64,000 nt of DNA from CAIRDP01 sp037138335 (GTDB lineage: Bacteria; Bacteroidota; Bacteroidia; Bacteroidales; FEN-979). The translations under genes were made by a program, and so were the position numbers. Positions 25,106 to 34,355 of this stretch are shown here, in pieces. The stretch spans positions 62,001-126,000 of the forward strand of contig JBAXIO010000009.1 of the NCBI GenBank assembly GCA_037138335.1. The letters are read 5' to 3'. The notes beneath the pieces are model-generated. The model did not search any database. It was not told the origin of the DNA and saw only the letters and a program-made list of their open reading frames with translations. Position 1 is the stretch's first letter, and each line of letters starts with the position of its first letter.

Positions 25106-26719
25106 TTAATACGTCTGAATAATTGTAAAATCAAAATTCCGGTTGATAAAGCCCCTCACCTGCTTATTGTCAATTTTGGCAATGGCCGAAGCAAGTCCGT
25201 TCACAAATTCACCAACATATGAAAAATAGAAGGGTGTTAGAATGTCTTTCCCTTCGGGAGATAAAATCCCGATCGCATACTGTTGATTTTGCCATTCTTT
25301 ATAATAAATCCATCCGTTGCTGAAAACCTGCACCGGCTCAGTTCCCAGTTTGCGGATTACGTTTCCAGTTTTGTCAATAATGATATAACCTGGTGCTTTA
25401 TCATTCAGATAAACCACTGCAAACCCATTTTTAAACGGGTAGCACTCCTTTACATAATTGAATGGAAGGATGGTTTTACCTGTTGGATCAATATATCCGA
25501 CCTTTTCCTGTGAATTTTCAACTGCGGCAAGACCTTCAGAGAATTTTCCCGGCTTATTCGGGTAATCAAAGGAGATTTTGACTTCACCCCTGGTATTGAT
25601 AAAACCCCAATAGTAATTCGTCTTATTTTTAACAGCGACCAGCCCTTCAGAGAAATCGTCAACTTCGCCATACAGGGTTGGCGCCAGCGCCCATTTCCCC
25701 TGTGTGTTGATAAAGCCCCAGCTTCCGGTCTTGCCGTCATAAAGTTTAGTGAACCCTTCACTAAAAGGATCCAGCGTACAAGAAAATCCATAACCAGTTC
25801 CTGGATTAATGGAGCCTGGAGCGATAACACCCTCTTTGTTTATAAGATGGTAGGAAACACCGCCGGATGTCTTGGGAATGCTTTTTTCAACAAGGGCGAT
25901 TCCGCTTTCAAACGGAGTAGCAGCCAAAAACTTCTGGGTTTTGAACAGTTGCTGGCCTTTGCTGTCAATATATACCGGCGTTTGACCGTACCCTGAAGGA
26001 TCCTTCACAGCGACGAGTGCGATCCCGGATGAAAATTTGGGGTTCTTCAGCCCGTTAGTTGCAAAAAAAGTGTAGTCAACTACAACTTTGCCTGTTGTAT
26101 CGATAAAACCCCAGAGCTGATTTTTCTTTAAAGCGCAAAGACCTTCGCTAAAGGTATAATTTTCTCCATCGTCAAACCTCAGCTCTTTTGCATTTGCCAG
26201 GGAGGGAGCCTTGGGAACAACTTTATTCACCACCTGACCAAAGCCTGATTTTGCCGGAATGTTTCCTGAACTTCCGCCGTTCTGGGCGGCCGCAGCTGCC
26301 GAGGCCATTATTTTAGAGAGGGCTTCCTGATTGTCTGCGATCTTTTTAATTGCCTCAGAAAGGGTGTTAACCAGCTTTTCATCAGCCTTTTTGGAAGGTA
26401 TCGATGCTTCACCCCAGCCTCCGTTGTCAAGCAAAGCCTGCTTTGCCATTAAGCTGATCTTTACTGTTCCATCCTGGTAGCTGAATCTTATTTTTGCCCG
26501 GTATTTCATCATGAGGTTAACAGTATATTCCTTCCAATCCGTTTCAATATCAGCTGCCCAGCTGGTTGCATTGTAGTTATTGTCTTTGAGGACTTTGAGG
26601 ACAACAGGTTTAAATTCTTCCGGTTTCAGGCCGCTTACGGTCGCCTCTGATTGGGCCGTTACATGCTGAACTATAAAGATGCATGCAAAAATCAAAATGA
26701 ATCTCATCATTGTGTTCAT
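25106..26719 (-). CDS. Exported WG-repeat protein
   Basis: A 537-residue protein with a signal peptide (FILIFACIFIVQHVTAQ), an N-terminal alpha/beta domain of unknown family (about 25-130), an Ala/Gly linker and seven or so WG repeats from about 195 to the end. Typical units are LWGFIDTTGKVVVDY, SWGFINTQGKWALAP, YWGFINTRGEVKISF and KVGYIDPTGKTILPF, each followed by FSEGLAAV-like strands. WG repeats form beta-propeller-like surfaces with no known activity. The gene is divergent from the membrane/AAA+ cassette, with 225 bases between starts. A one-mismatch -7 box (TACTTTTA, 26755-26762) lies 36 bases upstream. Confidence 0.82.
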   Translation of the reverse strand: MNTMMRFILIFACIFIVQHVTAQSEATVSGLKPEEFKPVVLKVLKDNNYNATSWAADIETDWKEYTVNLMMKYRAKIRFSYQDGTVKISLMAKQALLDNGGWGEASIPSKKADEKLVNTLSEAIKKIADNQEALSKIMASAAAAAQNGGSSGNIPAKSGFGQVVNKVVPKAPSLANAKELRFDDGENYTFSEGLCALKKNQLWGFIDTTGKVVVDYTFFATNGLKNPKFSSGIALVAVKDPSGYGQTPVYIDSKGQQLFKTQKFLAATPFESGIALVEKSIPKTSGGVSYHLINKEGVIAPGSINPGTGYGFSCTLDPFSEGFTKLYDGKTGSWGFINTQGKWALAPTLYGEVDDFSEGLVAVKNKTNYYWGFINTRGEVKISFDYPNKPGKFSEGLAAVENSQEKVGYIDPTGKTILPFNYVKECYPFKNGFAVVYLNDKAPGYIIIDKTGNVIRKLGTEPVQVFSNGWIYYKEWQNQQYAIGILSPEGKDILTPFYFSYVGEFVNGLASAIAKIDNKQVRGFINRNFDFTIIQTY

Positions 26720-26944
26720 TTAGTCGGGGTTTAAGGGTTAGGAAAATTTTATGGTAAAAGTAAGGTCAGGCCATCCCTGAAAAAAATAATGCCTGTCCGG
26801 ATTTATAAATCCAACCTATATATACTTGGAAATGCCTGATGTGAACCGATAAATTTACTGCGACATTTTTTTGGCCCCGTGCTAAAAACCAGTCATAAGA
26901 AATTTGTTAATTAAAAACCTAATGTTAAATCAAACTTTGTAAGT
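26720..26944. other. Divergent intergenic region of the WG gene and the membrane/AAA+ cassette
   Basis: These 225 bases contain a minus-strand near-consensus -7 box (26755-26762) and, just before the ATG at 26945, ATCAAACTTTG, which resembles a -7 box with one mismatch (AAACTTTG). No ORF, hairpin with T-run or known riboswitch is seen. Confidence 0.4.
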
Positions 26945-27961
26945 ATGAAAAAGCTGATTCTTTCTTTTTTTATCCTGTCGTTACTCCTCGTCAATGGAGG
27001 GAGTTCGGGAAGAGCTGCTGTTTTAAGCAGTGCTAATTCAATTATTACAGCCACGGTTTCGGTGCTGGACCAGAATGCAGGCACGACAGTTAAGGCTGAC
27101 TCTGTCGCAACGGCAGGTGAAACAAAGGACAAACCTTTTGACTGGAAAGGCCTGATAATAGGACTTATCTTCCTTAGCTTTTACGGCTATGCGATCATCA
27201 TGATTGTTATCACGATACTTAAGACCAAGGCCATCGAGCCGGTTACCAAAGAAGAATTCATCAATCAGAGAAAACAGGCAAACAAATCAGAACTGGCAAC
27301 GGATGAAGAAAACCAGCAGGCCTTAGCCTATATTAATGAGGCATATTCTTCCTGGAAGGTTGTTTCTGAACCCGGCGAGGAAGAAATGCGCAGCCCGGTA
27401 AGCATGAGCCAGCTTAGAAAGACCAGGGAATTACATGCTATCGCCGCGAAAGTAATGCCTACCGATGATAAAGTCGTTGACCGTTTCAATACGATGGGCA
27501 GTGTCGTAAACAGCTCTGAAACAAGAAGTTTCTCAGGTTCTTGGAAGCTGATCATTGTCGCCGTTATTGCCTGCTTTATCACTTACTTAATGACAAAGAG
27601 TTTTGATCCGGGATTCTGGCATTGGCTGAGCCGCTTCTGGATTATGCCAATGGGCATTGTATTATATTATTTTGCCAGTCTTGCCCCTGCATTTCTTGAA
27701 GATAAACGCGTACGCTGGTTCAAAGGAAAAAACATTCATAACGTGCTGATCGGAACTATAGTTGGCCTTTTCCTGGCCACACCCGCTACAGAAACATGGG
27801 TGAGCACATGGAGTGACGGTAGCAAGACCAAATCAGAACAGTTCAACCCCCTCTTCTTTATCATGTTACTTCTTACTTTCATGCTCGTTTTGATGCTTGG
27901 TTTCATGATAATATTTTTTGCCGGGCTCAACTTCATCCGGAACTATGTGATTTACATCTAG
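26945..27961 (+). CDS. Multi-spanning membrane protein of unknown function (AAA+ cassette, gene 1)
   Basis: A 338-residue protein. It has a signal peptide (residues 1-25), a short exported stretch, a transmembrane helix at about 74-98 (LIIGLIFLSFYGYAIIMIV), a charged soluble segment of about 100 residues (EPVTKEEFINQRKQANKSE onward), and four further helices between 200 and 335 (WKLIIVAVIACFITYLM; FWIMPMGIVLYYFASLAP; VLIGTIVGLFLATP; LFFIMLLLTFMLVLMLGFM). No family is recognised. The LamG/zinc-ribbon gene starts 27 bases after its stop, and the AAA+ gene follows that, so the three are probably one operon. Confidence 0.72.
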   Translation: MKKLILSFFILSLLLVNGGSSGRAAVLSSANSIITATVSVLDQNAGTTVKADSVATAGETKDKPFDWKGLIIGLIFLSFYGYAIIMIVITILKTKAIEPVTKEEFINQRKQANKSELATDEENQQALAYINEAYSSWKVVSEPGEEEMRSPVSMSQLRKTRELHAIAAKVMPTDDKVVDRFNTMGSVVNSSETRSFSGSWKLIIVAVIACFITYLMTKSFDPGFWHWLSRFWIMPMGIVLYYFASLAPAFLEDKRVRWFKGKNIHNVLIGTIVGLFLATPATETWVSTWSDGSKTKSEQFNPLFFIMLLLTFMLVLMLGFMIIFFAGLNFIRNYVIYI

Positions 27962-27988
27962 GCCTTTATTTAAACCCCAAATCCAGGT

Positions 27989-29662
27989 ATGAAAAGGATC
28001 TTATTATCCGGAATACTGCTGCTTATCAGTGTATTTGCAATGCCCCAGCAAGCTATGCCAACCGATGGCTTGCTGGGATTGTTTAAGCTTGACGGAAGCG
28101 CAAAAGAAGCCGACGGGCATATTAAGCCAGTGAAAATCCAGGGAATAAAACCGGCACCCGACCGCTTTGAAAACCAGGGCAAAGCAAGCAGCCTGGCCTA
28201 CGATTTCAATCATAATAAGAGAAGCTATATCTCCATCCCTTTGGATATCAGTCCGGGCAAACAACCCCTTCTTACCATCACTTTCTGGGTACAATTGAAT
28301 ACCAGCAATATGGAGTCGGGGATCCTTTACCAGAGTGATAATGACTGGAGCCGAAATGATCATTACCGGGGGATCTATGCTGAACGGAGCAGCGGGTTTA
28401 TTCATTGGACAGGATGTGCCGGCAGTGACGGAAGCATCACAGGTCCTGAGATCCTGGCTAAAAGCTGGACCTTCATCGCCCTGGTATATGACCGGGACAA
28501 CCAGGCTATGCGCATGGTGGTCAACGATCAGGTTTATTCCAGCCCTGCAAAAATGCGGGACGGCTATCCCTTTTTAAGGATAGGGCCTTTTGACGGACAG
28601 GCCGATGAGCTCAGGATTTATTCAAGGGTACTCAGTCTTGAAGAGCTCACACTTCTTTACGGGAAACCCATTACAAAAGACACTTCTGATTATCAAATTG
28701 TTAAGAGGGCGGATTACAGGGCCCGTATGCAAAGGGAAGAACTCGACAAGGTAAAGCCCAACACAACCTATATTGTGGCTGAGGATAAATTTGCCATTCA
28801 TGATTCCGCGGGAAGCTATAACGCAATCGCCTACCTGGCAAAAGGAGATACATTCAGGGTATTGCAAGTTGTTAAGAAATCAGCTCTCCTTCTGATCCCT
28901 GGCGGCAAACAAGGGTATGCAACCATCAGTTCAATCAATAATGATGCTTACCTTAAAGGTGGGAGCTACATTTTTCATGAAACGAAGGTAATCTTCCAGA
29001 GTATTTTCAATTTTACCAACATCAGGTCCTGGATCATAGCTGTTCTTTTTGCCATACTGCTGTATTTTGTTTATAAGAAATATGACAGTATCGACAACTT
29101 CCTGAACAGGGTCGGGCGCAGGGATCCGATGCTGCAGGGGGGGGCGAAGAGCGAAGGGGGAAGTTCGGAAAATATCCTGAAAAAGGTATTCCCTCTTAAA
29201 CGAATGAGGTGGTGGCCCCTTACAATAGGAGCAATCCTGGCACTTGTCGTTTTCATTGCCTTGATATGGAACGGAGGGGAAACCGAATGGTTCATCAATG
29301 ACGGGTTTAAACTTATTCCTTCAGGTTATACACGTTCGATCCATTGGGTCCTTTATATAACTTTCATGACCCTGATGTTCCTGTATATCGTGATGATTAT
29401 TGAAAGCTTCGTGGTTGTCGGCCCCATCATGGCTGTTCCCAGGATCATCATTTTAACCATTCTCATCTTCATGGCAATCCTGGTGACCTATTACCTGAGC
29501 GTATTGGTTGTGATCGTTGCCATTGTCATGCTGGTACTGTATGCGTTATCGGCAGCTGCTTCAAATTCAGAATACAGATGCCCGCACTGTAACAGGACCT
29601 TTACCTCCAGCGCGGGATCAAGCGGAACATGCCCATACTGCGGTGGCGGAGTAAGAACCTGA
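27989..29662 (+). CDS. LamG-domain membrane protein with C-terminal zinc ribbon (AAA+ cassette, gene 2)
   Basis: A 557-residue protein: signal peptide (1-20), a concanavalin/LamG-like domain at about 27-235 (LLTITFWVQLNTSNMESGI, DGQADELRIYSRVLSLEEL), an SH3-like segment at about 255-310 (DTFRVLQVVKKS, GKQGYATISSIN), a transmembrane helix at about 345-362, a basic loop, then four more helices from 405 to 525. The tail carries C531-x2-C534 and C548-x2-C551 (YRCPHCNRTF, CPYCGGG), a zinc ribbon probably in the cytoplasm. The layout would connect an exported carbohydrate- or protein-binding domain to the cytoplasm. The AAA+ gene starts 3 bases after its stop. Confidence 0.75.
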   Translation: MKRILLSGILLLISVFAMPQQAMPTDGLLGLFKLDGSAKEADGHIKPVKIQGIKPAPDRFENQGKASSLAYDFNHNKRSYISIPLDISPGKQPLLTITFWVQLNTSNMESGILYQSDNDWSRNDHYRGIYAERSSGFIHWTGCAGSDGSITGPEILAKSWTFIALVYDRDNQAMRMVVNDQVYSSPAKMRDGYPFLRIGPFDGQADELRIYSRVLSLEELTLLYGKPITKDTSDYQIVKRADYRARMQREELDKVKPNTTYIVAEDKFAIHDSAGSYNAIAYLAKGDTFRVLQVVKKSALLLIPGGKQGYATISSINNDAYLKGGSYIFHETKVIFQSIFNFTNIRSWIIAVLFAILLYFVYKKYDSIDNFLNRVGRRDPMLQGGAKSEGGSSENILKKVFPLKRMRWWPLTIGAILALVVFIALIWNGGETEWFINDGFKLIPSGYTRSIHWVLYITFMTLMFLYIVMIIESFVVVGPIMAVPRIIILTILIFMAILVTYYLSVLVVIVAIVMLVLYALSAAASNSEYRCPHCNRTFTSSAGSSGTCPYCGGGVRT

Positions 29663-29665
29663 GTT

Positions 29666-32131
29666 ATGAAAAGGGAGGAATTTGTATTATACAGGACGTT
29701 CCCGGCCGACGCCGTGACCGACGGATGGAACAGCGGGATAGATATTTCCCATGTTGCTTACGGAAGCAGCAGCTGGGCTGTGCTCATGGCTGAACAGACC
29801 GGATTTACCGGTCAGCGGTATTTCCAGAGAAGCGAATTCCCTGTCAAAGCAATTGATGAAGGCTGGAAAGAAAACTATTACATCACCAATATTACATGGG
29901 GGGATTCCAACTGGGTGCTGATCATGTCGCAGGGGTGCGGGTATACCGACCAGCAGTGGAAATGCGGGAGCAAGTTTCCTGCAAAGGATGTTGAAAAGGC
30001 GATCAGGGCAGGGTTTCATATTTCCTTTGTAACCTATGGCGAAAACCGCTGGGTCATCGTTTTGTCGAAATCGGAAAAGACCTTTGAACAGCGTTGGGAG
30101 ATGTCGAAGGACTTCCCGGAGAAGGCCATTGAAGATTACTGGAATAAGGGTTATATTATTACCTCCCTGGCTTACGGGGACCAGAACTGGCTGCTTGTCG
30201 TTTCCAAAGGCAGCGATATCCTCTACCAGTCGTGGGCTTACAGAAACACATTCCCTGAGCAGGAGATATCCGAAAAAAGAAAGGAAGGATACTGGGTTTC
30301 AAGCCTTACTTATGGTAATGGTTCCTGGGTTGTGGTCATGTCGATGACCGAAGAGGAATACCAGAGGCAGACAGCCCAAAAACCACAGGAGACAAAGAAA
30401 AGGCCAAAACCGCAGCGAAGAAAGGAGGAAGATCCTTCAGGATCATCCGACACTTCAGCGCCCGATGAAGTCAAGTTTGAACTGGCCATGGGTGAATTAA
30501 AGAAACTTACAGGGTTGGTAAAAGTCAAGGAAGAGGTCGACGCCCTGATGAAGTATATTAAAATAGAGCAGAAACGCCATAAGGAAGGGCTGTCGGCCAA
30601 CCCGGTTTCGCTTCACTCAGTCTTCTTGGGCCCGCCGGGAACAGGAAAGACCACCGTTGCCCGGCTTCTTGGAAGAATTTATCATTCTCTGGGCCTGCTG
30701 AAAAGCGGGCATGTTGTGGAAGTCGACCGCTCGGGGCTGGTAGCCGAATATGTAGGCCAAACGGCTGTTAAGACCAACAAAGCCATTGATTCGGCCCTGG
30801 ATGGCATTTTATTTATCGATGAGGCTTATGCCCTTGCTTCAGACCTGAAATGGGGCTTTGGCCAGGAAGCAATAGATACCCTTGTAAAACGGATGGAGGA
30901 TGACAGGGGAAGGCTGATTGTCATCGTCGCCGGGTATCCGAAAGAGATGCAGGATTTCATTACATCCAATACAGGGCTGCAGTCGAGGTTTAACCAGTAT
31001 TTCACTTTCCAGGATTACAAGGCGGATGAGTTGCTGGAAATTTTCAAAAAGACCGCCGCTGAACGAAATTTCACCCTGAGCCCTGATGCAGAGGCAAAAT
31101 GCCTCAGGTATTTTGCTTTTCTTTATACTTCCCGTACAAAGACATTCGGAAACGCCAGGGCTGTCAGGAACTTCTTTGAAGAACTTATCCGGGTCCAGGC
31201 CATACGCTTGTCGGCCCTGGAAAACCCGGGGAACGAGGAACTCCAGGCTATAACGCTTACCGATATTGAGGAGTCGGTAAAGGATGTCTTCACCGATGAC
31301 CGGGAGGAAACCCTGGAACAGATCATGGGCGAGATGTCGGATATGATTGGCCTTGATAATATCAAGGAGGAAATTGTCAAGCTGGCCAATTATATCAAAG
31401 TGGAAAAGATCAGGAAAACAAGGGGGTTGCAAACGACTCCGCTTGTTCTGCACTCCCTGTTCCTGGGTGCGCCCGGCACCGGGAAAACCACGGTTGCCAG
31501 GATTCTTGGCCGGGTTTATAAATCCATGGGCATCCTGGCTAAAGGGCATGTTGTCGAAGTTTCAAGGGCCGACCTGGTTGCCCAGTATGTTGGCCAGACC
31601 GCCCCGAAAACCGACAAGGTAATCGATTCGGCCATCAACGGGATACTGTTTGTTGATGAGGCCTACATGCTGACCAGGGGCGGGGAAAATGATTTCGGGC
31701 AGGAAGCCATCGACACCCTTCTTAAACGGATGGAAGACGAAAGGGATAAACTGATTGTCATCCTGGCTGGCTATACCGGCCTGATGAAAAAAGTTGTGGA
31801 TTCCAATCCGGGCCTTGCTTCAAGGTTTACACGCTTCTTCACATTCAGCAATTACTCTGTTAACGAGCTTATTGAGATATTCAAATATGATTGCAGGAAG
31901 AAGGCTTATGTAATCTCTGAGGATGCACTTTCAGCAATTCAGGATTATTTTGCCAGCTGCGGTGAACGAACATCTCCGTCATTTGGCAATGCGAGGTTTG
32001 TAAGGAACCTGTTTGAAAAAACCCTCCAGGAACTTTCGGCAAGGCTGGCTTCTTCAGAGAATCCTGAAACCACAGACCTGACGACTATAAGGAAGGAAGA
32101 TTTCCTGAAGGCCATCAGCATACAAAAATAA
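29666..32131 (+). CDS. Double CbbX/SpoVK-type AAA+ ATPase with N-terminal aromatic repeats
   Basis: An 821-residue cytoplasmic protein. Residues 1-235 hold five repeats of about 47 residues with the pattern FP-x3-I-x3-W-x2-GY-x-I-x3-YG-x3-W-x3-S (e.g. FPEKAIEDYWNKGYIITSLA), resembling DUF7477. A basic linker follows (about 240-265). Two CbbX-family AAA+ modules come next: Walker A near 321 (GPPGTGKTTVARLLG) and 600 (GAPGTGKTTVARILG), Walker B near 380 (ILFIDEAYAL) and 660 (ILFVDEAYML), sensor-region NARAVRNFFEE and NARFVRNLFEK. Both sites look intact. CbbX, SpoVK and EccA relatives remodel or assist other complexes. The target is probably the two membrane proteins encoded just upstream. Confidence 0.85.
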   Translation: MKREEFVLYRTFPADAVTDGWNSGIDISHVAYGSSSWAVLMAEQTGFTGQRYFQRSEFPVKAIDEGWKENYYITNITWGDSNWVLIMSQGCGYTDQQWKCGSKFPAKDVEKAIRAGFHISFVTYGENRWVIVLSKSEKTFEQRWEMSKDFPEKAIEDYWNKGYIITSLAYGDQNWLLVVSKGSDILYQSWAYRNTFPEQEISEKRKEGYWVSSLTYGNGSWVVVMSMTEEEYQRQTAQKPQETKKRPKPQRRKEEDPSGSSDTSAPDEVKFELAMGELKKLTGLVKVKEEVDALMKYIKIEQKRHKEGLSANPVSLHSVFLGPPGTGKTTVARLLGRIYHSLGLLKSGHVVEVDRSGLVAEYVGQTAVKTNKAIDSALDGILFIDEAYALASDLKWGFGQEAIDTLVKRMEDDRGRLIVIVAGYPKEMQDFITSNTGLQSRFNQYFTFQDYKADELLEIFKKTAAERNFTLSPDAEAKCLRYFAFLYTSRTKTFGNARAVRNFFEELIRVQAIRLSALENPGNEELQAITLTDIEESVKDVFTDDREETLEQIMGEMSDMIGLDNIKEEIVKLANYIKVEKIRKTRGLQTTPLVLHSLFLGAPGTGKTTVARILGRVYKSMGILAKGHVVEVSRADLVAQYVGQTAPKTDKVIDSAINGILFVDEAYMLTRGGENDFGQEAIDTLLKRMEDERDKLIVILAGYTGLMKKVVDSNPGLASRFTRFFTFSNYSVNELIEIFKYDCRKKAYVISEDALSAIQDYFASCGERTSPSFGNARFVRNLFEKTLQELSARLASSENPETTDLTTIRKEDFLKAISIQK

Positions 32132-32204
32132 CATGGGGCTTCCGGGCCAGGTCAGCAGTTGGAGGGGCTTTCATTAAAATGCACTGGACCTGACCAGCCT
32201 GGTA

Positions 32205-32212
32205 TACTTTTG
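32205..32212 (+). promoter_or_regulatory. -7 box for the START-domain gene
   Basis: TACTTTTG matches TAnnTTTG 81 bases before the ATG at 32294. A weaker TACTTTGC lies closer at 32260. The same spacer has an inverted pair GGTCAG/CTGACC without a T-run. Confidence 0.45.
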
Positions 32213-32293
32213 TTAATTGTTTCTGAAAGCTAGTTGTTTTAAATTAATCAGATTAGTGTTACTTTGCAAAAAAATTGCAATTTGATTATATCA

Positions 32294-32935
32294 ATGCATC
32301 CGAGGCTTGTAAAGGTAAATCACCGGTCCTTCATCAGGCTTGCCATGGTTTCCTTTATAATCCTGATATGTCCCTCCCTGTTTGCACAAACATGGAATTT
32401 TATCAAGGAGAAAGACGGGATCAAGATCTATACCCGCACAGCTGACCATTCTTCCTTTAAATGTTTCAGAGGTGAAACAGTTTTCCATACTACCATGGAA
32501 AAACTCAGCATGTATATCGGGAATGTTGAGAATGTCGACTGGTGGGATAAAAACGTAAGGGAGATAAAAGTTCTGTATTCCGAGCCGGATAAGCTGATAA
32601 AGTATTACCTGGTTTACGACGTCCCCTGGCCCTTGAACGACCGGGATCTTTGTGTTGAAGCCAGGATCACCATTGACCCCGTTACAGGAGAAAAGGTCGT
32701 ATCGGCAAAGCCCTTGCTTGACGTTGTCCCCGAACGTGAAGGGATTGTAAGGATCAGGAACTACTGGCAGAAATGGACCCTGAAGCCGGCAGGGAAAAAT
32801 AACATCCAGGCTGTCCTTGAAGGCTTTGTTGATCCCGGAGGGAGTGTGCCGTCGTGGATATACAACATGGTCATCGTTGACACACCGCTGAAGGTTATGC
32901 GGGGGATAAAAGTACTGGTGGAAGAAAAGAATTAA
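32294..32935 (+). CDS. Exported START/SRPBCC-domain protein
   Basis: A 213-residue protein with a signal peptide (LAMVSFIILICPSLFAQ) and a START-type lipid-binding domain (WNFIKEKDGIKIYTRTADHS, FRGETVFHTTMEKLSMYI, DVPWPLNDRDLCVEARI, DPGGSVPSWIYNMVIVDTPL). Bacterial START domains bind hydrophobic ligands, so a periplasmic lipid-binding role is plausible. The frame could open from a TTG at 32264, but the ATG at 32294 places a normal signal peptide. Its stop overlaps the stop of the convergent LamG lipoprotein gene. Confidence 0.82.
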   Translation: MHPRLVKVNHRSFIRLAMVSFIILICPSLFAQTWNFIKEKDGIKIYTRTADHSSFKCFRGETVFHTTMEKLSMYIGNVENVDWWDKNVREIKVLYSEPDKLIKYYLVYDVPWPLNDRDLCVEARITIDPVTGEKVVSAKPLLDVVPEREGIVRIRNYWQKWTLKPAGKNNIQAVLEGFVDPGGSVPSWIYNMVIVDTPLKVMRGIKVLVEEKN

Positions 32936-34203
32936 GGTTTTGTAAGCGTATACATCTGCTCCACTTCAACGCTGGTAAGGGAAGAGTTAAAGATTTTGAT
33001 CTCATCCAGGCATCCCCTGAAATGATTGGCAAAAGGCGAATAAAATTTACCCCAGGATGTGCCCGAATAGGCTGTTGAACCTGCGGAATGGAAAAACCCT
33101 ATGGCCAGGACATTTTCCTGCAGGGGGGCGCTGCCTCCGTATTTCATCCCGGTAATCGTTCTTGCAGGATCCCCTGCCGGCCATTTGTTGAAATCCTGCT
33201 GTTTCATCAGCACACCATTAAGGTAAAGCGTACCTGTCTTGTATGTGCTGTTGTATGTGCAGGTTATAAAAGCCCATTTGTCTTTAAGCAGGCCGGCCAC
33301 GCCTCCGGTGGTTGTAAGGTTGGCACAATACGTCCAGCCGGGTAATCCTCCGTTAGCCCCTGTTTTCCCGTCACCGGCAAATGAAAGTTCCTGGGATACC
33401 GTCGTGCCGTCGGGAAGTGCATAAGAGCCTACCAGCTTACAGGAACTGTAATCGGGGGCGATTTCAAACTCAAACCCTTTGTAATCACCAACCCCAAGGA
33501 CAAACTGCCCTTTGGCATCGCCCGAAGAATCAATCTGGTATTGCGAATTTGCTTTTACCCAGAAAGAAAGTGAAAAATCGTTGGTGTTGACTAAATTATC
33601 CCCGTTAGGCACCTGGATAACTGTGGATGTCCCATTAAATACGGCACATTGCCCGAGGGTTTTCCTCGAGGATATCTGGTAATTCAGATCGTTTACCGAG
33701 CTGACCGTATAATTTCCCTGCAGGTCATAGGTGTTATTCTCAAAATTCCAATATGCCACCAGGCCCGGGGGACCAAAAGTTCCTGTCGTTGTAAACGCCC
33801 TCCAAAGGTATGTAAGCTGCAGCCCGTCCGTTGAACGCAAACCTGTAAAAGTAAGTGAGTAATAAATACCGCTGCCGAGATCATTTTTAGGGACCATGGT
33901 GATCGTGTTTCCTGATACAGTGACACTTAAGTCAATATAAGTAGAGTCAAAAAGACGGAGGAGCAGGATGCTGCTGGTCGTTGCGCTGGCAGGATCGATA
34001 TTCGAACTAAGAACGCCAATTATAGTAGCCTTCGGAGGAACAGTGGTAGGGCTGACAATCCCAAGTCCGACGCCGCCGGCGGTAAGTGAGTTAAAATACA
34101 AAGTCGGGGTATCGCCTGATTTGGAACAGCCAAGCACTCCCAGCAACACGATAAAGCTAATTAAACTTGAAATTCTGAGCACGTTAGAGTAATTTATTAT
34201 CAT
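32932..34203 (-). CDS. LamG-domain surface lipoprotein with Big_5-like domain
   Basis: A 423-residue lipoprotein: lipobox IVLLGVLGC, an Ig-like Big_5 domain at about 40-145 (GLGIVSPTTVPPKATIIGVL, YYSLTFTGLRSTDG), and a LamG/concanavalin-like domain from about 150 to the end (GLVAYWNFENNTYDLQGNYT, DFSLSFWVKANSQY, FRGCLDEIKIFNSSLTSVEV). Such proteins bind glycans or surface partners. No catalytic domain is seen. A TTG at 34212 is in frame, but the ATG at 34203 is preferred. The 3' end overlaps the convergent START gene by 4 bases. Confidence 0.8.
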   Translation of the reverse strand: MIINYSNVLRISSLISFIVLLGVLGCSKSGDTPTLYFNSLTAGGVGLGIVSPTTVPPKATIIGVLSSNIDPASATTSSILLLRLFDSTYIDLSVTVSGNTITMVPKNDLGSGIYYSLTFTGLRSTDGLQLTYLWRAFTTTGTFGPPGLVAYWNFENNTYDLQGNYTVSSVNDLNYQISSRKTLGQCAVFNGTSTVIQVPNGDNLVNTNDFSLSFWVKANSQYQIDSSGDAKGQFVLGVGDYKGFEFEIAPDYSSCKLVGSYALPDGTTVSQELSFAGDGKTGANGGLPGWTYCANLTTTGGVAGLLKDKWAFITCTYNSTYKTGTLYLNGVLMKQQDFNKWPAGDPARTITGMKYGGSAPLQENVLAIGFFHSAGSTAYSGTSWGKFYSPFANHFRGCLDEIKIFNSSLTSVEVEQMYTLTKP

Positions 34204-34355
34204 TGAAAACAACGGTAAAGGTAAGCAATTATTACAAAATCGTTAAATCTGCTGCCCGGCTGCATGGATTTTCCTATCTTTACCATATGTTTGATTCGAA
34301 TCTGCATTGATTTCAAAAAATCAAACCAGATGATCATCAAAAAAACATTCAAAGT

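Noticed and set aside
30839..31549. A 236-codon minus-strand frame inside the AAA+ gene
   Set aside because: The plus-strand frame encodes intact Walker motifs here; the antisense frame is a shadow of its codon bias and has no recognisable domain.
32132..32204. Terminator after the AAA+ gene (GGTCAG/CTGACC inverted pair)
   Set aside because: The stem is only six bases with a loop of about 40 and no T-run follows.
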